Positions 18,057 through 26,513 of a stretch of 33,531 nt of DNA are shown here, piece after piece. Under the pieces are notes generated by a model. It made no database searches and had not been told where the DNA came from. It was given only the letters and a program-made list of their open reading frames with translations. How positions within the stretch are numbered: position 1 is the first letter of the stretch; each line of letters starts with the position of its first letter. A program made the translations under genes and the position numbers. The stretch spans positions 1-33,531 of the forward strand of contig JAQWUC010000063.1 of NCBI GenBank assembly GCA_029242355.1, written 5' to 3'. The stretch is from Paracoccaceae bacterium (GTDB lineage: Bacteria > Pseudomonadota > Alphaproteobacteria > Rhodobacterales > Rhodobacteraceae).

Positions 18057-18754
18057 CCCCTTCAGATTCATTGTGGAAACTCCTACGAGAAGTTGACACA
18101 CCAACGGTCTGCAATTCAATTGAAGTCGCACAAGGAAGACGAGGCTTCGATAAATTCACAAAAGGCACTATGCTCAGCTCAAATCCAAACTATGGATCTT
18201 TCGTAGGTTATGCGCGGACTGCCAAAATTTCTGGCATTGAAAAACCTGTTGAACCACCCGACGAAATCAGGGCACTAAGGATGAAATATTTCCATCATAT
18301 GGCTGAAGGAAAGGAGCCGAAAATTGCAGTAGTGGAAGATTTAGACTATCCAAATTGTGTAAGTGCTTGGTGGGGAGAAGTGCATACTGCAGTTCACAAA
18401 GGTTTAGGAGTCGCTGGAGCCCTTACCAATGGAGTAATGCGCGATTTAGGAGACCTAGAACCTGGGTTCCCAGTAATCGCGGGATCTATAGGTCCAAGCC
18501 ACGCATTTGTACGTGCGACTGAACTGGCAACACGAGTAAATATTTTCGGCCTAGAAATAGATGATGGAGATTTAATTCACGCTGATCGCCATGGAGCTCT
18601 AGTAATTCCCGAAGACGTAATTCCAAACCTTGAAAACTCAATAGAGAAATTGATTTCTACCGAGCACATCATATTAGGGCCGGCTCGAGAACCTAACTTT
18701 AATATTGAAAAATTAGAAATCGCTTGGAAAAAATTTGAAAAAGCGCGGACATAA
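18044..18754 (+). CDS. RraA-like protein (HMG/CHA aldolase family)
   Basis: 236 residues of the RraA/4-hydroxy-4-methyl-2-oxoglutarate aldolase fold. Family landmarks are DTPTVCNSIE near residue 18, WWGEVHTAVHKGLGVAGALTNGVMRDL (given in part; residues about 109-135, with Arg133 and Asp134 at the metal/substrate site) and DGDLIHADRHGALVIPED. Active aldolases of this family split 4-hydroxy-2-oxo acids into pyruvate and another acid; the Arg-Asp pair suggests an enzyme rather than an RNase E regulator. Asn129 replaces the more usual Asp of the DGxxRD motif. It overlaps the hydrolase gene and precedes the MetE-like gene by 27 bp, so it belongs to the LacI operon. Confidence 0.85.
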   Translation: MAKLTPSDSLWKLLREVDTPTVCNSIEVAQGRRGFDKFTKGTMLSSNPNYGSFVGYARTAKISGIEKPVEPPDEIRALRMKYFHHMAEGKEPKIAVVEDLDYPNCVSAWWGEVHTAVHKGLGVAGALTNGVMRDLGDLEPGFPVIAGSIGPSHAFVRATELATRVNIFGLEIDDGDLIHADRHGALVIPEDVIPNLENSIEKLISTEHIILGPAREPNFNIEKLEIAWKKFEKART

Positions 18755-18781
18755 ATAAACAAAATTGTTAGAGGGAAAAAA

Positions 18782-19909
18782 ATGACAAAAATTAAAGTAA
18801 CCCATGTTGGAAGCTTGCCTCGAACCCAAAAGGTAGTGGACTTCATATTTGCTCGCGAAAACAACAAACCATTTGATCAACAAAAATTTGATCAAGTGAT
18901 GACAAAGGCAGTCTCTGAGACAGTTAAAAAGCAAGTTCAATCAAAAGTTGATATTGTGAGTGACGGAGAAACCTCTAAAATTAGCTACGCTACATATGTA
19001 AAAGATCGTTATACTGGATTTTCTGGTGATAGTCCTCGAAATGCGCCGGCAGATTTAAAAATGTTTCCAGGTTTTTTAAAACGGCTAGCCGATGATGGGG
19101 GGACTCCCCAGTACGCACGACCTATGTGCACATCAGAGGTAAAATCAAAAGGACAGGAAGAACTCATTAAAGATATTAATAATCTACAATCCGCGATGAG
19201 CACCCATGGAGCATCAGACGGATTCATGAATGCAGCTTCCCCAGGGGTTATTTCGTTATTCTTACAAAATGCCTTTTACAATACCCGCGAACAGTATTTA
19301 GGTGCGCTTGCCGACGCGATGAAAGAAGAATATGAAACAATCGCAGCAGCAGGACTTAAATTGCAGCTTGATTGCCCCGATTTAGCCTTAAGTCGCCATA
19401 TGCTTTTTAATGATTTAACTGATAATGAATTCTTGAAAATAGCTAGTCTACATGTTGAAGCGTTAAACTATGCATTACAGGATGTCCCTCAAGAAAATAT
19501 TAGAATACATATTTGTTGGGGAAACTACGAAGGTCCTCATTGCTGCGATATTGGGATGGAGAAAGTTTTTCCAATTTTAATGGCTACCAAGGCCAAATAC
19601 ATTCTTTTTGAGACATCTAATCCAAGACATGCTCACGAATGGATAGTATTTAAGGAAAAAAAGCATGAAATCCCAGAAAATAAAGTTTTAATTCCTGGGG
19701 TAGTAGATACTACAACCAATTTCGTTGAACACCCAAAATTAGTTGCGGAGCGCTTAAAGAAATTTACCAATATAGTAGGCAATGAGCGCGTTATCGCAGG
19801 AAGCGATTGTGGATTTGGAACCTTTGCAGGTTATGGTGCTATAGATCCAGATATCGCTTTTGCAAAATTAAAATCAATGTCTGAAGGAGCAGCCATTGCC
19901 ACAGGATAA
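18782..19909 (+). CDS. Short MetE-like zinc methyltransferase/lyase (cobalamin-independent methionine synthase II family)
   Basis: 375 residues corresponding to the catalytic C-terminal barrel of cobalamin-independent methionine synthase. It starts with the family's VTHVGSLPR. The four zinc ligands are all visible: His243 and Cys245 in RIHICWGNYEGPH, Glu277 in LFETSNPRHAHEW, and Cys343 in GSDCGFGTF. Short relatives include archaeal methionine synthases and epoxyalkane:coenzyme M transferase, so the zinc-thiol chemistry is clear but the substrate is not. Its place as last gene of a LacI-controlled catabolic operon argues against a housekeeping methionine synthase. A GAGGGA-like Shine-Dalgarno lies about 7 nt before the ATG. 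Confidence 0.87.
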   Translation: MTKIKVTHVGSLPRTQKVVDFIFARENNKPFDQQKFDQVMTKAVSETVKKQVQSKVDIVSDGETSKISYATYVKDRYTGFSGDSPRNAPADLKMFPGFLKRLADDGGTPQYARPMCTSEVKSKGQEELIKDINNLQSAMSTHGASDGFMNAASPGVISLFLQNAFYNTREQYLGALADAMKEEYETIAAAGLKLQLDCPDLALSRHMLFNDLTDNEFLKIASLHVEALNYALQDVPQENIRIHICWGNYEGPHCCDIGMEKVFPILMATKAKYILFETSNPRHAHEWIVFKEKKHEIPENKVLIPGVVDTTTNFVEHPKLVAERLKKFTNIVGNERVIAGSDCGFGTFAGYGAIDPDIAFAKLKSMSEGAAIATG

Positions 19910-20093
19910 CTTAGTTAAATAAACCTATTATTAACTTAACAAAAATTTTTACTTCACTACTCAGGTATTTAAATAATGGATAAGAGTATACATTTTTAAT
20001 AAAATAAAATCAATCAAAGAACCCTTGAAAATAAATATTTAAGGTTACCTAAAGAATGTCTGTTTAATTTTATATTTTTCAAGGAGATACACG

Positions 20094-20756
20094 ATGGAAG
20101 CTATTTTATTTGGATCAATAGGAACATTGGTGGAAACCTCTGAGCTTCAAAGGCAAAGTTTTAATCTCGCTTTTAAAGAAGTTGGTCTTGATTGGTATTG
20201 GAATACAGCCACATATTGTAAATTGATAACCGAACCCGGCGGAATGAAAAGAATAAAAAATTATGGCGAGAATAATCTTTCCGAACCAGAAATCAAAAAC
20301 ATCCACGCATTAAAAGAAAAACATTTTGCCGAGCTTGTCCCTGAAAAACTGTATTTGCGGCCAACTGTGAAAGAAGTCCTCAATTATTCAAAAGATGCAG
20401 GACTAAAGCTGGGATTTATTACTACAACATCTCAAAACAATATTGACTTGATAAAGACTGGTATCAGCAAGCAACTGGATTTTGATGTTTTTGATCTTGT
20501 AACAACGGTGAATGACGTCATCAAACCCAAGCCAGACCCAGAGGTTTATACTTATGCATTAAAAGCATTAAAAATGAGCTCTGAGAATGTAATTGTTGTT
20601 GAAGATACTCCTGTTAATCAGAGGTGCGCATCCAATGCAGGTTTAAAATGCGTACTATTCCCCGGCGAATACGCTGAAATACCGCCTGAAAATAGATATA
20701 ATACTCTTACTTATAACCTAATAGACAAACTGGAACCAGAACTCCAACATGTATGA
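20094..20756 (+). CDS. HAD-superfamily (CbbY/phosphoglycolate phosphatase-like) protein lacking the catalytic aspartates
   Basis: 220-residue HAD-IA protein with an alpha-helical cap (about 16-80) and recognisable motifs II (GFITTTS, Thr110-112), III (IKPKPDPE, Lys144) and IV (VVEDTP, Glu170-Asp171). Motif I reads ILFGSIGTLVET: the nucleophile Asp of the usual FDLDGT is Gly7 and the acid/base Asp is Ile9. Family knowledge says phosphatase activity by the normal route is then impossible. The rest of the protein is well kept, so it is probably a conserved non-canonical member with a binding or regulatory role. AAGGAG precedes the ATG at 6-7 nt. It follows the LacI operon after a 184-bp gap and precedes an EamA transporter. 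Confidence 0.85.
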   Translation: MEAILFGSIGTLVETSELQRQSFNLAFKEVGLDWYWNTATYCKLITEPGGMKRIKNYGENNLSEPEIKNIHALKEKHFAELVPEKLYLRPTVKEVLNYSKDAGLKLGFITTTSQNNIDLIKTGISKQLDFDVFDLVTTVNDVIKPKPDPEVYTYALKALKMSSENVIVVEDTPVNQRCASNAGLKCVLFPGEYAEIPPENRYNTLTYNLIDKLEPELQHV

Positions 20757-20852
20757 TTTTGACTCTTTTTTTTAAATTTTGTTAGAAGCACTTGTATTAT
20801 AGATACGAAGAGGTGACATTGGCGTTTTAATATTTTATTCGTTGGATTAATT

Positions 20853-21728
20853 ATGAAAATATTTTTGAGTAAAATCTCACCTGAAGCCAAAAGTATTGCA
20901 TTAATTATCATGACGGTGCTTCTATTTAGTACGCAGGACGCCATTGCAAAAAATCTAATTCAAAGTTACCCACCAATTCAGGTAGTTTGGTCGAGGTATA
21001 CCAGTCAAACAGTAGTAAGCCTCATTATCCTCTTACCAATAATTGGCACTGTCTTGAAAACGAAAAATGTTGGAATCCAACTTCTTAGGTCTACCTTCTT
21101 GTTCGTAGCCACCTTTTGTTTTTTTTCAAGCTTAAAGTACCTTCAACTTGCTCAAGTAAATGCGGTTTTTCAAGTCGCACCTCTCTTTGTAACTGCACTA
21201 TCCGTGTTTGTACTCCGAGAATCTGTAGGAGTTAGAAGGTGGGGCGGGGTTTTCGTAGGTATGCTTGGAGCAATTATAATTATTAGACCTGGCAGTACCA
21301 CTTTCTCCTTAGCGCTGATTTTGCCGATTGGAGCTGCCTTAAGTTATGCTAGCTATTTAATTGCGACAAAGTATTTGAGTAACGAAGAAGCCGCAACTAC
21401 AAACTTTTTATATACATCTTTGATAGGTTTTGTATTAGCCTCATTCCTGGCACCTACAACCTGGACTCCGATAAATCCATCTGATCTATTTACTTTTTTC
21501 AGCTTTGGCTTACTTGGAGCCCTGGGACATCTTTTCATCATTTTAGCATTTCGTCTAATTGACGCCTCTTTTTTAGCTCCCTTCACTTACTTGCAACTCA
21601 TATTCGCAAGCTTCTGGGGTGTTTATCTATTTGCTGAAATTCCAGACAAATTCACGATTATTGGTGGCGTTTTAATTGTTTTCTCAGGTTTATATGTTTG
21701 GCTTAGGGAACAAAAACATAAACCTTAA
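20853..21728 (+). CDS. EamA/DMT-family transporter
   Basis: 291-residue inner-membrane transporter with about ten hydrophobic segments in two EamA repeats. The first repeat includes FSTQDAIAKNLIQSYPPIQV and ends with the typical AQVNAVFQVAPLFVTALSVF; the second starts GGVFVGMLGAIIIIRPG and contains ALGHLFIILAFRLIDASFLA. This is the S-adenosylmethionine/amino-acid-like exporter branch in layout, but the substrate cannot be read from sequence. It lies 96 bp after the HAD-like gene on the same strand and converges with the mutarotase gene. A possible ribosome site GGATTAATT precedes the ATG. Confidence 0.88.
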   Translation: MKIFLSKISPEAKSIALIIMTVLLFSTQDAIAKNLIQSYPPIQVVWSRYTSQTVVSLIILLPIIGTVLKTKNVGIQLLRSTFLFVATFCFFSSLKYLQLAQVNAVFQVAPLFVTALSVFVLRESVGVRRWGGVFVGMLGAIIIIRPGSTTFSLALILPIGAALSYASYLIATKYLSNEEAATTNFLYTSLIGFVLASFLAPTTWTPINPSDLFTFFSFGLLGALGHLFIILAFRLIDASFLAPFTYLQLIFASFWGVYLFAEIPDKFTIIGGVLIVFSGLYVWLREQKHKP

Positions 21729-21773
21729 ATGTGTAGCATTAAATATATTGTTGAGTTGGAAATTTAGGCAGGC

Positions 21774-22091
21774 TTAAGGTAATAGAAAAACTCTTTTCAA
21801 TGGAATTTGAGTTGGAACATTATCTTCGTCAGTTTCCATAATATCAGCCATAAAAGCCCACCATTTTTTACATATCTCTGTGTCTGGCAAAGCATCCAAA
21901 GTGTGATCATCTGACCTAGTTAAAATCGCAAAAAGATGATGGGTTTCTGGGTCTAACCAGATCGAGTAATCTGATACTCCGGCATCTTTTAGAGCCTTTG
22001 CAAGTTCTGGGAATACCTCATCGTGTCGTTTCTCGTACTCCGCAGCTTGACCCGGATTAAGATTCATTCGAAAAGCAATACGTTCAGACAT
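21774..22091 (-). CDS. rhaM: L-rhamnose/6-deoxy-sugar mutarotase
   Basis: 105-residue RhaM-family (DUF718) mutarotase that interconverts alpha and beta anomers of L-rhamnose or a related 6-deoxyhexose. The fold signature is complete: the segment around His23 (KRHDEVFPEL), AGVSDYSIWLD with Tyr42, HHLFAIL, the Trp77-Trp78 pair in KKWWAFMADIM, and the C-terminal PLKRVF strand. It is the last gene of the minus-strand arm, 4 bp after the GntR regulator gene. With the lactonase upstream, its substrate could be L-fucose as well as L-rhamnose, since members of this family serve both pathways. Confidence 0.9.
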   Translation of the reverse strand: MSERIAFRMNLNPGQAAEYEKRHDEVFPELAKALKDAGVSDYSIWLDPETHHLFAILTRSDDHTLDALPDTEICKKWWAFMADIMETDEDNVPTQIPLKRVFLLP

Positions 22092-22095
22092 AAAT

Positions 22096-22899
22096 TCACT
22101 CCTTTCTACTTGAATTTATTTTAACCGTAATCGTAGTATCACGAATATGCTTTAGATGTAATTCATAAGCTTGTGCCGCAGCTGCTGTATTCTGAAACAT
22201 TATAGCATCAGCTATTAAACAATGCTGTTTAACCGAGGTACGTATAACCCCTTGCATCTCACTTGCCACTCGCCTTAAATCAAGTCCAATATCATAAAGG
22301 CATCGTGACAGAGTTGACAGTATTGGGCTTTGAGCTCCTAAATTTATAGCCTCGTGAAATTCAATATCTAATAACCTAAATGCAACTGGATCATTATAAA
22401 AAGCATGCCCATCCTTAGCTAATTTTACTATACGATTCTTGAGTTCATCAGCAGCTCTGACCGAACACAATCGAACTAATTCTAAATCAATAAGCACCCT
22501 AGCTTCAAAATGCTCATCAGCATCGTAACCTGCTGTTGACAGCATAATATTGAAAGGCTCGACTAAGCGCTTCGATGAAAGATCAGTCACCGTATATCGG
22601 CCGCCCTGCCTACTTTTCAAAACACCCATGACAGTAAGAGCCTTCAAAGCCTCCCGAAGCGTGGGCCTACTAATAGCTAAGGCCACGCACATTTGTTGTT
22701 CCGTTGGCAAACGATCCCCAGTGACAAGATTTCCTGACTTTATCATATCAAGAATTCTGCTAGCCACTTGCTGGGCTATTGACTCCCTTTGACTGCTTCT
22801 ATAGTCGAATAAGCCGTCTTGAAAGACAAAAGACGCAGAAACGTTGTTACCTCTAGTTTGTTCAGATCCGTCTAATTTTAATCTGGGCATTTGTGGCAA
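22096..22899 (-). CDS. GntR-family (FadR/FCD) transcriptional regulator
   Basis: 267-residue regulator: a winged helix-turn-helix at about 35-100 (GDRLPTEQQMCVALAISRPT, REALKALTVMGVLKSRQGG) and an FCD ligand domain at about 115-240 with the metal-binding Asp/His set (LLDIEFHEAI, QHCLIADAI, HLKHIRDT). FCD proteins usually sense an acid or sugar-acid intermediate. The start is TTG at 22899: AAGGAG lies exactly 6 nt upstream, while the ATG at 22890 is too far from it. It sits between the lactonase (18-bp gap) and mutarotase genes, and probably binds the repeated TTGTC-A-GACAA sites at 23803-23886 to control both arms. Confidence 0.92.
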   Translation of the reverse strand: MPQMPRLKLDGSEQTRGNNVSASFVFQDGLFDYRSSQRESIAQQVASRILDMIKSGNLVTGDRLPTEQQMCVALAISRPTLREALKALTVMGVLKSRQGGRYTVTDLSSKRLVEPFNIMLSTAGYDADEHFEARVLIDLELVRLCSVRAADELKNRIVKLAKDGHAFYNDPVAFRLLDIEFHEAINLGAQSPILSTLSRCLYDIGLDLRRVASEMQGVIRTSVKQHCLIADAIMFQNTAAAAQAYELHLKHIRDTTITVKINSSRKE

Positions 22900-22917
22900 G
22901 CGTTGCTCCTTACAAAT

Positions 22918-23793
22918 CTAAAGACCAAGTCGGTAAAATTTATTTGCATTATTTCTATAAAATTTTCTTAATTCTTCATCTGATGAACCCGCCAACGCCC
23001 GATCAAGAACCTCTACCCATCTAGTTAGGGTAGTAGCTTGCAAGCAAATCGGATAATCCCCAGCATAAATAATTCTATCAAAACCAAAAGCTTCTATTGT
23101 GGCATCGATATAAGGTTTCACATCATCATAAGTCCAGTTTTCATGATCTGCTTCAACAGGTAAATCTGACAGCTTTATCCAGAGATTTGGATGTTTTGAT
23201 AATTCAGCTACATCCTCTTTATATTGTTTTATCTCACCTTCAGCAATTCCCGGTTTTCCACAATGATCAAGTATCATCGGCACATTGGGGATTCGTTTCA
23301 CAAACTCACGCACAATATCCATTTGAGTGTGGTTCACATTGATCTCAAAATGGTATCCAAATTTTTCTAAAGTATTTACACCCTCTATAAAATTACTTGA
23401 TAGAGTTAACTCTCTTGGATTATCATCAAATTCTACTATTCTACGGATTCCTTTTACACTCGGATGATTGTCGTACATTTCCTCAAGAATTGATTCAGCC
23501 CTCCTACCCCATTCCAATGGCGCCATCGGCACAATTCCTCTAATTCGCGGATCACGCTTTGCACTTTCCTCAACATACTTAACTTCTTCGATATACTGAC
23601 CATTTGTAGCGGAAAAATCAGCGTAACATTCAAGAAATACCATAGCTTCAATTTCAAGACTTTCACAGTCACGTTGATAATCCTCAATTTGGTACGATCT
23701 GCCAAAAAGAGCGTGTCCCTTAAAAGCAGAATAATCAAGTCGATCAAAGTCCCAAATGTGCAAGTGAGTGTCAATAATAGGAAAATTTGGCAT
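22918..23793 (-). CDS. Amidohydrolase-family sugar lactonase (L-fuconolactonase-like)
   Basis: 291-residue COG3618-type amidohydrolase that hydrolyses sugar 1,4- or 1,5-lactones to aldonates. The metal-binding HxH is His10 and His12 in IIDTHLHIWD. Later motifs are LECYADF, HFEINVNHTQ, MILDHCGKPG (about 170-180) and AGDYPICLQ with Asp (about 245), as in fuconolactonases. The ATG at 23793 follows a GAGAAAGA ribosome site that overlaps one operator-like repeat. It is the first gene of the minus-strand arm (lactonase-gntR-rhaM) and pairs functionally with the divergent aldose dehydrogenase. L-fucono- or L-rhamnonolactone is the likely substrate; the exact sugar is not certain. Confidence 0.85.
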   Translation of the reverse strand: MPNFPIIDTHLHIWDFDRLDYSAFKGHALFGRSYQIEDYQRDCESLEIEAMVFLECYADFSATNGQYIEEVKYVEESAKRDPRIRGIVPMAPLEWGRRAESILEEMYDNHPSVKGIRRIVEFDDNPRELTLSSNFIEGVNTLEKFGYHFEINVNHTQMDIVREFVKRIPNVPMILDHCGKPGIAEGEIKQYKEDVAELSKHPNLWIKLSDLPVEADHENWTYDDVKPYIDATIEAFGFDRIIYAGDYPICLQATTLTRWVEVLDRALAGSSDEELRKFYRNNANKFYRLGL

Positions 23794-23802
23794 GCAAAAT
23801 CT

Positions 23803-23886
23803 TTCTCAGACAATTTTTAATTAAGTTAATTCAACAAAACTTGTCAGACAAAAATATCCTTGTCAAACATATTTTAGTCTGACAGA
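23803..23886. promoter_or_regulatory. Cluster of four GntR/FadR-type operator sites in the divergent promoter
   Basis: The perfect palindrome TTGTCAGACAA lies at 23841-23851. Related copies are TTCTCAGACAA (23803-23813, one mismatch), TTGTCAAACAT (23860-23870) and, on the other strand, AGTCTGACAGA (23876-23886, keeping core TGTCAGAC). The GTC-N-GAC core is the form expected for GntR/FadR-type proteins, and the regulator gene is in the lactonase operon. The leftmost copy sits next to the lactonase ribosome site; the others lie where promoters for both directions must be. Confidence 0.75.
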
Positions 23887-23943
23887 TTTATATTAGTTAA
23901 GAATCGACAAGTAATAAAATTGTAAAATTTAAGGGTAATTAAG

Positions 23944-24975
23944 GTGCAAAATTCCATCTTGACTTCAAGAAATATAATTCAAAGCAAACTATCATTACCA
24001 ATCTTCGGATTTGGTAGTGCCCACTTAGGTGAAATGTATAATCTAGTCGACGAAGAAATATCACAAAAGACATTGCACGGAGCCTGGAATGCCGGCATCC
24101 GTTATTTCGATACAGCGCCCTGGTATGGTAGAGGCCTTGCAGAGCATCGGCTTGGAGGTTTCTTAAGAACTAAACCAAGAGAAGAATTTATAATTACTAC
24201 GAAAGTAGGAAGGACATTGCATAGACCTAGTAAGGTCGAAACTTTTAAACGCGAACCCTGGCTCGGAGGGTTAAATTTTGAAGTAAAGTTTGACTACTCC
24301 TATGATGGAATAATGCGGTCATATGAACAAGCGTTGCAACGTCTTTCTCTTGATACAATTGACGCTCTAGTAATTCATGATTTGGACCCACTATTTCATT
24401 CACCAGAAGAACAAACCAAACATGAAAGCGATTTAGAATCCACCGGTTTGAAAGCTCTTAAGGAACTAAAATCTGCAGGTGATATTAAAGCTTTTGGAAT
24501 GGGAATTAACCAAAAAGACTCGCTAGCTATCCTAGCACAACGCCTGCCACTAGACTTTGCTTTGGTCGCGATGCCATATACGCTGCTTGATCAAGAATCT
24601 CTCCATGATGGTATGCAAAAATGCCTGATGAATTCAACAAGCGTTATAATAGGAGCCCCATTTGCTTCGGGCATTTTGGCTACTGGCTCAGGTAATAATA
24701 GTAAGTATGGTTATGCTAATGCATCTGAAGAATTACAATTGAAAGTACGGCAAATAGAAGCAGTTTGCAAAGAGCACGAGGTGCGTTTGAAGGCTGCTGC
24801 TTTGCAATTCGTTCTCGCGCACCCTGCAGTTGTGTCAACGATCCCAGGAGCAATAAATGTAGACCAAGTAACAGAAAACATTGATTGTCTAGAGAGCAAA
24901 ATCCCTGAAATCTTTTGGAAGGAATTAAAAACTAAAGATTTAATTGCGATAGATGCGCCTACTCCAAAAGAGTAA
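23944..24975 (+). CDS. Aldo/keto reductase, L-fucose / D-threo-aldose 1-dehydrogenase-like
   Basis: 343-residue aldo/keto reductase that probably oxidises C1 of an aldose to the lactone with NAD(P). The tetrad is intact: Asp56 and Tyr61 in FDTAPWYG, Lys87 in IITTKVGR, and His145 in ALVIHDLDP. The GLAEHRLGGFLR and FDYSYDGIMRSYEQALQRL segments are characteristic of the fucose-dehydrogenase/pyridoxal-dehydrogenase branch. The start is GTG at 23944 with AAGGG about 8 nt upstream. It is the first gene of the plus-strand arm, followed by the ABC importer genes. It would supply the lactone opened by the divergent amidohydrolase. Confidence 0.88.
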   Translation: MQNSILTSRNIIQSKLSLPIFGFGSAHLGEMYNLVDEEISQKTLHGAWNAGIRYFDTAPWYGRGLAEHRLGGFLRTKPREEFIITTKVGRTLHRPSKVETFKREPWLGGLNFEVKFDYSYDGIMRSYEQALQRLSLDTIDALVIHDLDPLFHSPEEQTKHESDLESTGLKALKELKSAGDIKAFGMGINQKDSLAILAQRLPLDFALVAMPYTLLDQESLHDGMQKCLMNSTSVIIGAPFASGILATGSGNNSKYGYANASEELQLKVRQIEAVCKEHEVRLKAAALQFVLAHPAVVSTIPGAINVDQVTENIDCLESKIPEIFWKELKTKDLIAIDAPTPKE

Positions 24976-25010
24976 ATAATCAAATCTTGAAGGAAGGAAA
25001 AGAACCAATA

Positions 25011-26513
25011 ATGCACTTACCCCTAGTTTCAGCACGAGGGATTTCAAAGAGTTTTGCTTCTATTGAAGTATTATCCAACGTCGACCTCGATCTTCATAAT
25101 GGTGAAATTCATGCACTCCTTGGAGAAAATGGTGCGGGAAAATCTACCTTCGCTAAAATACTTGCTGGTGTACACAAGCCGACACAAGGAGTTATAAAAC
25201 TTAACGACTCAATAGTTGAAATCTCTTCACCAATGATCGCACAAGAACTGGGAATAGCCTTAATTCATCAAGAACCAATTTCATTCCCACATCTCTCTGT
25301 TGCTGAAAATCTTGTCATGGGACAAAAGGGAAATGGTCTTTTGACTAAGGTAAATTGGACCGAAATGGTAGATCACGCGCGCCAACAGATGACAATGTTA
25401 GGCGTGGAAATTGATGTTACCATTCCAATGCAAGGATTATCCATAGCAGATCAACAAATGGTCGAAATCGCAAGAGCAATTGCTTCAGATGCTCGTCTAA
25501 TAATCATGGATGAACCAACAGCTCCACTGACTCCGAGAGAAGTCAGTACTCTTTTCGGAATTGCTAGACGTCTAAAAGAAGAAGGCCGAACCATTATATT
25601 CATTTCTCATCGCCTCGAAGAAGTGCGCATGATTTGCGATCGGGTAACTATCTTTCGTGACGGTGAAAGAATAGCTACAAACACGATAGACGAACTATCT
25701 GATGAAGATGTAATTCGGCTCATGATAGGTCGCCCACTCGGAAAATATATGCGTAAGTATAATGCAGATATTGGCAAAATAGCATTATCGGTAAATAAGC
25801 TAGGCTTAGAGGGAGCTTTCAGTGATATCACTTTTAATTTAAGGAAAGGTGAAATTGTTGGAGTCGGTGGATTAGTTGGTGCAGGAAGGACAGACGTAGC
25901 AAGAGCGATTTTTGGTATTTCGCCAGCGCAAAAGGGCACCATTATGATCAATGAACGCAAAGTAAATATATCTAATCCCGCCGATGCTATCAAGCTTGGT
26001 ATCGCCTATGTTCCTGAAGATAGAGCCATAGCTGGTATATTTAGCTCATTGTCAGTAGAGCATAACCTTACTGCAGCCATTCCAAAAAAGATCGCACCTA
26101 AAAATATTATTCGGCGAGTTTTAGAAACTTCTTTTTCTAGTGAATCAATTGATAAACTATCCATACGTCTGGCGTCACCAGATCAACCGATTGTAGAGCT
26201 ATCAGGAGGTAATCAACAAAAAGCTATCCTGGCTCGATGGCTTCATACAGATCCACAAATATTGATCCTAGATGAGCCAACAAGAGGCATTGATATAGGA
26301 GTTAAAGCAGAATTTTATGATATGATTGGTACTTTAGCTGAAAGCGGTCGTGCGATTTTACTGATTTCATCAGAATTACCTGAATTATTATCTCTTTGTG
26401 ATAGAATATTGGTCATGTCTGAAGGCCAATTAACCGCTGATATTTCAAGTCATGAGGCAACACAAGAAAAAATTATGAAAGCAGCAGTCCCGAAAATGGC
26501 TATAAGCGCATGA
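25011..26513 (+). CDS. Sugar ABC importer, double ATP-binding protein (RhaT/RbsA type)
   Basis: 500-residue ATPase with two fused nucleotide-binding domains, as in carbohydrate importers of the CUT2 class. Domain 1 has Walker A GENGAGKST (38-46), signature LSIADQQMVEIARA and Walker B LIIMDEPTA. Domain 2 (from about 245) has the usual degenerate Walker A (GGLVGAGRTD), signature LSGGNQQK and Walker B ILILDEPTRGID. The ATG at 25011 follows a purine-rich GGAAGGAAAAG ribosome site; an in-frame TTG at 24987 is rejected. It lies 35 bp after the dehydrogenase gene and overlaps the first permease as ATGA. It resembles RhaT of rhizobial rhamnose uptake, consistent with a 6-deoxy-sugar substrate. Confidence 0.93.
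   Translation: MHLPLVSARGISKSFASIEVLSNVDLDLHNGEIHALLGENGAGKSTFAKILAGVHKPTQGVIKLNDSIVEISSPMIAQELGIALIHQEPISFPHLSVAENLVMGQKGNGLLTKVNWTEMVDHARQQMTMLGVEIDVTIPMQGLSIADQQMVEIARAIASDARLIIMDEPTAPLTPREVSTLFGIARRLKEEGRTIIFISHRLEEVRMICDRVTIFRDGERIATNTIDELSDEDVIRLMIGRPLGKYMRKYNADIGKIALSVNKLGLEGAFSDITFNLRKGEIVGVGGLVGAGRTDVARAIFGISPAQKGTIMINERKVNISNPADAIKLGIAYVPEDRAIAGIFSSLSVEHNLTAAIPKKIAPKNIIRRVLETSFSSESIDKLSIRLASPDQPIVELSGGNQQKAILARWLHTDPQILILDEPTRGIDIGVKAEFYDMIGTLAESGRAILLISSELPELLSLCDRILVMSEGQLTADISSHEATQEKIMKAAVPKMAISA

Noticed and set aside
21724-21779. CCTTAA/TTAAGG inverted repeat as terminator of the EamA gene and rhaM
   Set aside because: Six-base arms separated by 44 bases and partly inside coding ends; too weak to form a terminator.
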